Part shown: positions 58,895 to 64,000 of the stretch, piece after piece | Position numbering within the stretch: position 1 is the first letter of the stretch | Layout of the letters: every line of letters starts with the position of its first letter | Assembly (NCBI GenBank): GCA_949987705.1 | Contig: OX465284.1 | Span: 108,111,163 to 108,175,162, forward strand | DNA: 64,000 bases | Origin: Thereva unica | Taxonomy: Eukaryota; Arthropoda; Insecta; Diptera; Therevidae | Reading direction: 5' to 3' | Notes under the pieces: model-generated | What the model saw: only the letters and a program-made list of their open reading frames with translations | Databases searched by the model: none | Told to the model about the DNA's origin: nothing | Translations under genes and position numbers: made by a program

Positions 58895-59050
58895 AAGCCA
58901 GGTAGACTTTTGCACGAAACGGTAAAGTATTATATGCCGATAAGCTTGTCGTCTTTCATACTTAAGACCCTAGAAGCCGTGCTTCCCAAATTCGATAGCA
59001 GAGGTGCATTAGCTCCGACACCACATAGTGCGTACTGTAGAATTCCCCCT
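58895..59050 (+). pseudogene. LINE reverse-transcriptase fragment (Jockey/R1-like)
   Basis: The translation contains K-P-G-R-L-L-H-E-T-V-K-Y-Y-M-P-I-S-L-S-S-F, then ILKTLEAVL. This corresponds to the conserved RT block K-P-G-K ... R-P-I-S-L-x-S-F-x-L-K-x-L-E of Jockey- and R1-type LINEs. About 50 codons survive and the catalytic F-A-D-D region is not seen. It is a different LINE from the family at 56 kb. Confidence 0.65.
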
Positions 59051-59247
59051 AAAATTGTGAAGTCCTACCATGGCAGCCTGTAACGAAGCAGGCACCGCTG
59101 TAAACAAAAAACCCACAGCACTACCGCTGTTAACAAAACACAAAACCGCTGTAAACCACAATACGAAACAGAACAGCGGCACCAATGTAAAAGGCCGGTG
59201 CATGCCTGCGGAAGCCAATCGTAATCAGACAGTGGAAGAGTTGTAAT

Positions 59248-59303
59248 ACAGGAATTTTATTAGAACTTTGAGCATCTCAGAGCGGACCCGCCACTCCCGA
59301 CGT
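59248..59303. repeat. Dispersed 60-bp repeat, copy 2
   Basis: GCATCTCAGAGCGGACCCGC and its flanks match 28765-28824 in the same orientation. Confidence 0.6.
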
Positions 59304-59309
59304 TATCTG

Positions 59310-61200
59310 CTTTCCAGATAACACAGAACATAGGCTCTCAACAGCAAGAACGTCTAGCAAAGCAAATGACCGCTGGCGGAAGTCAGCATCCATAATGGTT
59401 TTAGTCAATGGATCCTTTGCATGTCGAAAACTGTACAGTAGCTTAGACAACAGTAGATCGGAAAAGACAATGTGCCGTGGTAGACTACACCACTACTATC
59501 TACTATGCTTATGGATAAAAGTCTTGAGAGAATGACAGGACAAAGCCAGTCGCTTATAAGGTCCCATTGTTTTCGAGTAATCAGACCTTCGGCAAAAGAG
59601 GTGGCGCTTGAAGCAACACATTATACGTTGGCTCTATACAGCATGGTCCATTTTGGCAATCAACAAAACCAGTGCCAGGTTGTGCCCTACATTACCGGCA
59701 CAACTCTGCTGCTGGGTTACGTTTATACTGTATATCCGAACTCAACCTGCTGAGCTGCAAAATTTTCTGCAATTCTTTGACGTTTTCGAACGTTTGATTT
59801 GAGTATTGTCGCAGTTTGACGTTTTCGAACTCATTTAAACTTTAAAAGGCCCAATTCCGTTGTCGTACTTACTTTCTTACAAAATGTATTTTTTTATTGA
59901 CGTTTCTATTACCAAGTTCATAGCAACAAAATTAAATCGATTTAAGTCAAGGTTATGCCAAAATTTCGAATTAACGTATAAACGGAATTGAATTAAAGTT
60001 GGATTGATGTACACATACATAACACAAACGCACGGAAAAACAAAAGGAACTGTCACCTTGCAGTGTCGCCAACTACATTGAAGATTCTCACAAATACACT
60101 GTTATAAATGGTGAACTGTCAAATTCCATACATTTTGGCCTCAGGGTTTCATGCCCATGAAATTTTCTCTAGCTAAATAGTACGATCCCAGTACTAAATT
60201 CGGTTATGAATGGTGCGATGAAAAATTTTCTTTCCCAGTCATAAGAGATGGCGCTAGCATAACCTTCCACTAATTTCACTTGCGTTTTATTGACCGTGGT
60301 CATTTAATTGCCTATTTCCAAATGTCAAAACAAAAAAAAATGAGATTAAAATTTTTCAAATGACAAAAATAAATAATAATCTGAAAAAAACGGAAACGAT
60401 ATATACTTTCTGACGAAGTAAAAAAGAAGCTAGTCAATTTATTTAAAAACCACTCTGTACATAAAGTATTGATTCTGACAAATGTCAAAAACGAAATCTA
60501 CAAAATCTCCACGGCTACTTGCTCGCGACCTTTTCAAGCGGTTTTCATTTCGTTTGAACTCAGTACTAGGTTTAAGCCATAATTCGAATTACTATGCGAC
60601 TATATGTTTACACCACAAAAATTTTTATATGGATCCAAGATTCGAATTATTTTTAAAGTAGGTGTATAAACTAGGTACTACAATGTCAGCTTGTCATTAT
60701 ATTTTCGTGGCGCCACCTTACAATCTAACTAACAGAAGCTGGGCGATTAGCTTATAGAAAACATATGACAGCTGCAAGTAGCGCATGGAAATGTAGATTA
60801 TTTCGAGTAATAAATGATTTCTTTGACCTTCTCCCATTTGTGAGATAAAATTATAAATATAGTTTGCAAGGGTTATGTGCATTAAGCAAAAAAAAAATTG
60901 ATATTGTGTAAGCAAATAAACAATGATAAATCATTAAGTAAACAATAAAATTTAAATTAAACGAAAACTTGCTTACTTTAAGATAAATAATATCGACAAT
61001 GGCAACGCCGTAATCGCTAATGCCTTGAATTATTGACGTCAGTCGTTTCGAAGTGGTAAAAGTAAATAATTATTACTTAAATAAATTTATTGGGGATTGG
61101 GCAGATGATTGGGGTTTTTTTAAATTGGGTTAAAAAAATTGAAATTCGAAATATAAAAATAGAATTAAAAAAAAGATCTTTCATATCACCTAAAAACTTT
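59310..61200. other. Unassigned noncoding DNA
   Basis: No gene recognised. The frame 59505-59753 plus has no known motif. Confidence 0.35.
60562..60679. mobile_element. Possible very small inverted-repeat element, 118 bp
   Basis: AGTACTAGGTTTA and the inverse of TAAACTAGGTACT pair imperfectly, and AATTCGAATTA occurs toward both sides. Too short and diverged to be sure. Confidence 0.35.
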
Positions 61201-62850
61201 GATATAAACCTGAGAATAGATAAGCATAGACAGTAGCTGGGTTTGTGGTTGCCGCAGAGAGAAGCTTTGCATGTACATAATCGGGCATGTATATGAATGT
61301 CTCTCGATGTTTCTATATATATGTTACGCCTCTTATTACCAAAAAAGGAAATCGAATTCCAGGAACATACGCAACTTGGCAACGCCGAAAACTGGTGTAA
61401 CATTCAAACCTATTCGTTTCGTTTAAATCAGTTCCATACAATCCGGGAGCCCCCAAAGCCGCCGCGCCAGCCTGAGAAATTGAGACACGAACTGCAGGCA
61501 CAGACATTAGCCACCACCACCACCATCATATTACCATTGCCATCAGCCAGAGCACATAGCCGCCGCAACAACCTAGAAGGTATCTACCTGGCTGATTGCC
61601 TGCCTTTACCCTGCCCGGTGCTGCCTCTGTGCCTCACGTACCTAATCTGCTGTCTTTTTACATAATATACAATAAAACTCGACAGAAAATTATGTACACC
61701 CGTTGTGTGTGCACAGCTATAGATGGTCACGTACATAGTATACAGCATTTAATAAATTTTTGCATTCAAATTTGCCACCTCAGTCCCCCTCCTTCTGGCA
61801 GTCGTCTCTCTTGTTCCAGTTTTCTTTTATTTCTTTTCATTTTCTTCGTTTTGTTATCTTCATGTGTTCTTGTTAACGCGCGGTCGCTAGTTTCGTTCCC
61901 TTTACTGTCCCTGGATACTGGCGCTGGGTTATAGGGATCCACCGCTGCCATACCACCACGACACACACCCGTCCCATTCCATCTCATCGCTTGGATTGTG
62001 ATCTCTTGTTGTCTCGCAATATTTTTCCTCGCACCCATCTCTCACTACATATATATGTATATATATACTGCGAAGCAACAAAATCCAACTTCAAACTCTT
62101 ATCAGTAGAGATTTCCTCGTATCGAATGCGCTCACTCAACATTGCCCCACAGTATTTCGCCCGTCCCCCCGGTTGGCCCCCTCGCAGCCCACACTCTGTC
62201 GAACTCCCAATCCGCATTATTCTCAGTCACTTGTTCCAGAGTATCAAGCCCAAGCCAGAGGGCCACGAATGGATGTCGAAGCTAAAACTTCATCTAAGCG
62301 CTAAAGCGCATAGCACCTACTATCCACAACCGTCGTTTCCTCTTGTTTCGAGATAAAATCACTGCCAAAGCTAAAATCGCCGAGCACACAAATGCCGATG
62401 AGAAATTATGCGATTTTGCCATTTTTAGCCTAGCTTCAGTTCGGCTAGTCTTCGGAGACGACGGTGCATTGTACACGCTCGAGGGACAAAACATTAGTGT
62501 GTAGCCCAGCACCCATGAAACTGACTGACTCTATTGAGGCCTTTGACCCCGATGCGGACTCTCCAAGTACGAAAATGAAAAAGATTTTCGCGTTTTACCA
62601 TCCACAATAATGCTGTGATTGCCTTCTTTTGCTGTGCGATTGAAATACAACCATCCAGACACGGTGTACAAGTCTATTCGTACCTACAGCAACAACATAA
62701 TTGCGACTACTGTCCAGTTGCGGCGCTGTGGACGGCCAATGGAGCGCCCAGTGCAAGTGAGAAAATAGTTGAGGGCATTAATTATGCTGTCATTGGCCCT
62801 CCCCACTCCCGGGGCCCAGTACATATTATATTATAATAGCGAACCGATAA
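61200..62850. other. GC-richer noncoding block
   Basis: The composition is GC-richer from about 61.4 to 62.85 kb, with CCACCACCACCACCATC at 61512-61528. Open frames up to 122 codons (61297-61665, 61991-62356) match nothing I know. Confidence 0.35.
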
Positions 62851-64000
62851 ACTGTTTACGCATAAATCTGGCAGCATTAATCATTTCCAGCACAGGAAAA
62901 TGTATTTATTGGATTATTTCCGGTTTTCGTCAGGAATGTATTTCACCAAATTATTTGGATAACGGTGCTGCTATAGAGTCGGTTTTGAATGAGTTTTTTT
63001 TTTGGTTTGGTAGCTAATGAGCAGCGCGAATTTTTTAGCAATTATTACGGTATTCATATATCGATTTGTGTGTTAAATCAATTATACCTTAAAATGTTCG
63101 TTTGTGCTTATTCGGAATTAAAATTTCATAATTGGTTTTTATAGTTCTAATCGACCATGTAATGCCTTGATGTAACATTAAGCTTCTGTCTAAAAAGATG
63201 AAACGTTTCACTAAAACACACATACTCTCAAAGTGTCGTCTTCAGTTACAGAAATAGCAGTGCTAAAACCAAAATTTATTGATTGAAAACTTTTAAAGGC
63301 GCCTTTTAACAATTATCTTTCTCATATTTCATGTTATATAAATACATTCTCATTCTCCGCACGATATATTAGAACAAGTACGAAAATACAACCTTTAATC
63401 TTGTGACAGATCAGCTGCTTCAGATTCTCAGTGAAAAATTTACAACATTTATCACAAGAATTCCACCACCGCAATTGTGATGGAACTGTCAAATGTTGTG
63501 AAATTATGTTACAACTGCGTTGAGAGAGATGCATTTGTCTGGAAAGAGTACGAAATTTGATTGCTTACATTATTTTAAATTTCTTACAGAAGGTAAAAAA
63601 GCCTAAAAGGCCCCAATGACACTTCTTCCATGCATTAAATTCATTGAAAATGAGTTTAGAACGGTATACAAAATATTTTCCAATGTCAAAAAACCAAACT
63701 TAGTGAAAGTGAGTAAACGGCATCTGTCAAAAATATAAAAACTTCATTAAACACGCGGAAATGTCAAAAAATTACATGAAAAAGTAAAATTTTGGCATTT
63801 TTAAGATTCTGTTTTTTGACAGTTACGCATTAAACAGCTGATAAGTCTTGAGAAATTTGCTTTTTCAAGCTAACGAGTACATTCTACGTTTCTTGTGAGC
63901 AATTTAACAAGTAAATATTCAAAAAATATATAAATTAATTAGAATCGAAGCAATATAATCATTTTTTAAAGAACTTACACGCTTTAATATCGATCGGATT
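62851..64000. other. Unassigned noncoding DNA
   Basis: No gene recognised. Several TGTCAAA/TTTGACA motifs are clustered at 63.48-63.83 kb. Confidence 0.4.

Noticed and set aside
61297..61665. 122-codon plus-strand open frame as a host exon
   Set aside because: No domain, no clear splice borders, and a composition driven by simple repeats.

Overview
The window is animal nuclear DNA, almost certainly from an insect and possibly a fly. It is AT-rich, full of homopolymer tracts, TA-rich runs such as TATATGTATATATA and CAG/CAA triplet runs, and it is packed with arthropod-type transposon debris. I found no supportable host protein-coding exon. Nearly every recognisable coding stretch belongs to a mobile element, and most of those are broken. 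The best view of the host context comes from two places (5266/5267 and 29855/29856) where a 3' splice site is joined directly to a GTAAG donor. These look like recursive-splicing ratchet points and suggest that the window lies inside a very long intron of a plus-strand gene.

Layout. 0.4-0.6 kb: a small inverted-repeat element. 0.7-2.1 kb: a dead mariner transposase split by a 122-bp tandem array. 6.8-7.1 kb: a LINE 3' relic. 11.7-12.4 kb: a decayed gag of the CHCC type followed by a LINE reverse-transcriptase tail. 16.7-17.2 kb: a tRNA-like SINE head and an inverted-repeat element. 17.3-23.7 kb: an apparently intact minus-strand Ty3/gypsy-type LTR retrotransposon. 23.8-27.2 kb: three inverted-repeat elements, one of PIF/Harbinger type. 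27.9-28.6 kb: Tc1-like transposon debris. 33.6-35.3 kb: a truncated Helentron with helicase and endonuclease. 41.5-42.9 kb: SINE, LINE tail and a 154-bp tandem repeat. 44-48.4 kb: a dense cluster of inverted-repeat elements, duplicated tRNA-like SINEs and a 2.1-kb foldback-like element. 49.1-50.5 kb: a tandem array of about 125-bp units. 55.9-59.1 kb: LINE and SINE relics. The rest is unassigned noncoding sequence, including some GC-richer blocks around 3.3-4.0, 13.7-16.1, 30.0-31.1, 37.9-40.0 and 61.4-62.8 kb.

The centrepiece is the LTR element at 17324-23663. It has two 204-bp LTRs that I read as identical, a perfect 5-bp target duplication, a primer-binding site matching the 3' end of tRNA-Trp, a gag with a C-x2-H-x9-C-x3-C motif, a complete protease-RT-RNase H-integrase frame, and a canonical A AAA AAC slippery site directly before the gag stop with a possible pseudoknot behind it. 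These traits together point to the CsRn1 clade and to a very recent, possibly still competent, insertion. How the parts work: gag forms the particle, a -1 frameshift yields gag-pol, tRNA-Trp primes cDNA synthesis, and integrase inserts the copy. Much of the other debris consists of elements that relied on another element's enzymes: SINEs on LINEs, and MITEs on mariner/Tc1 or Harbinger transposases.
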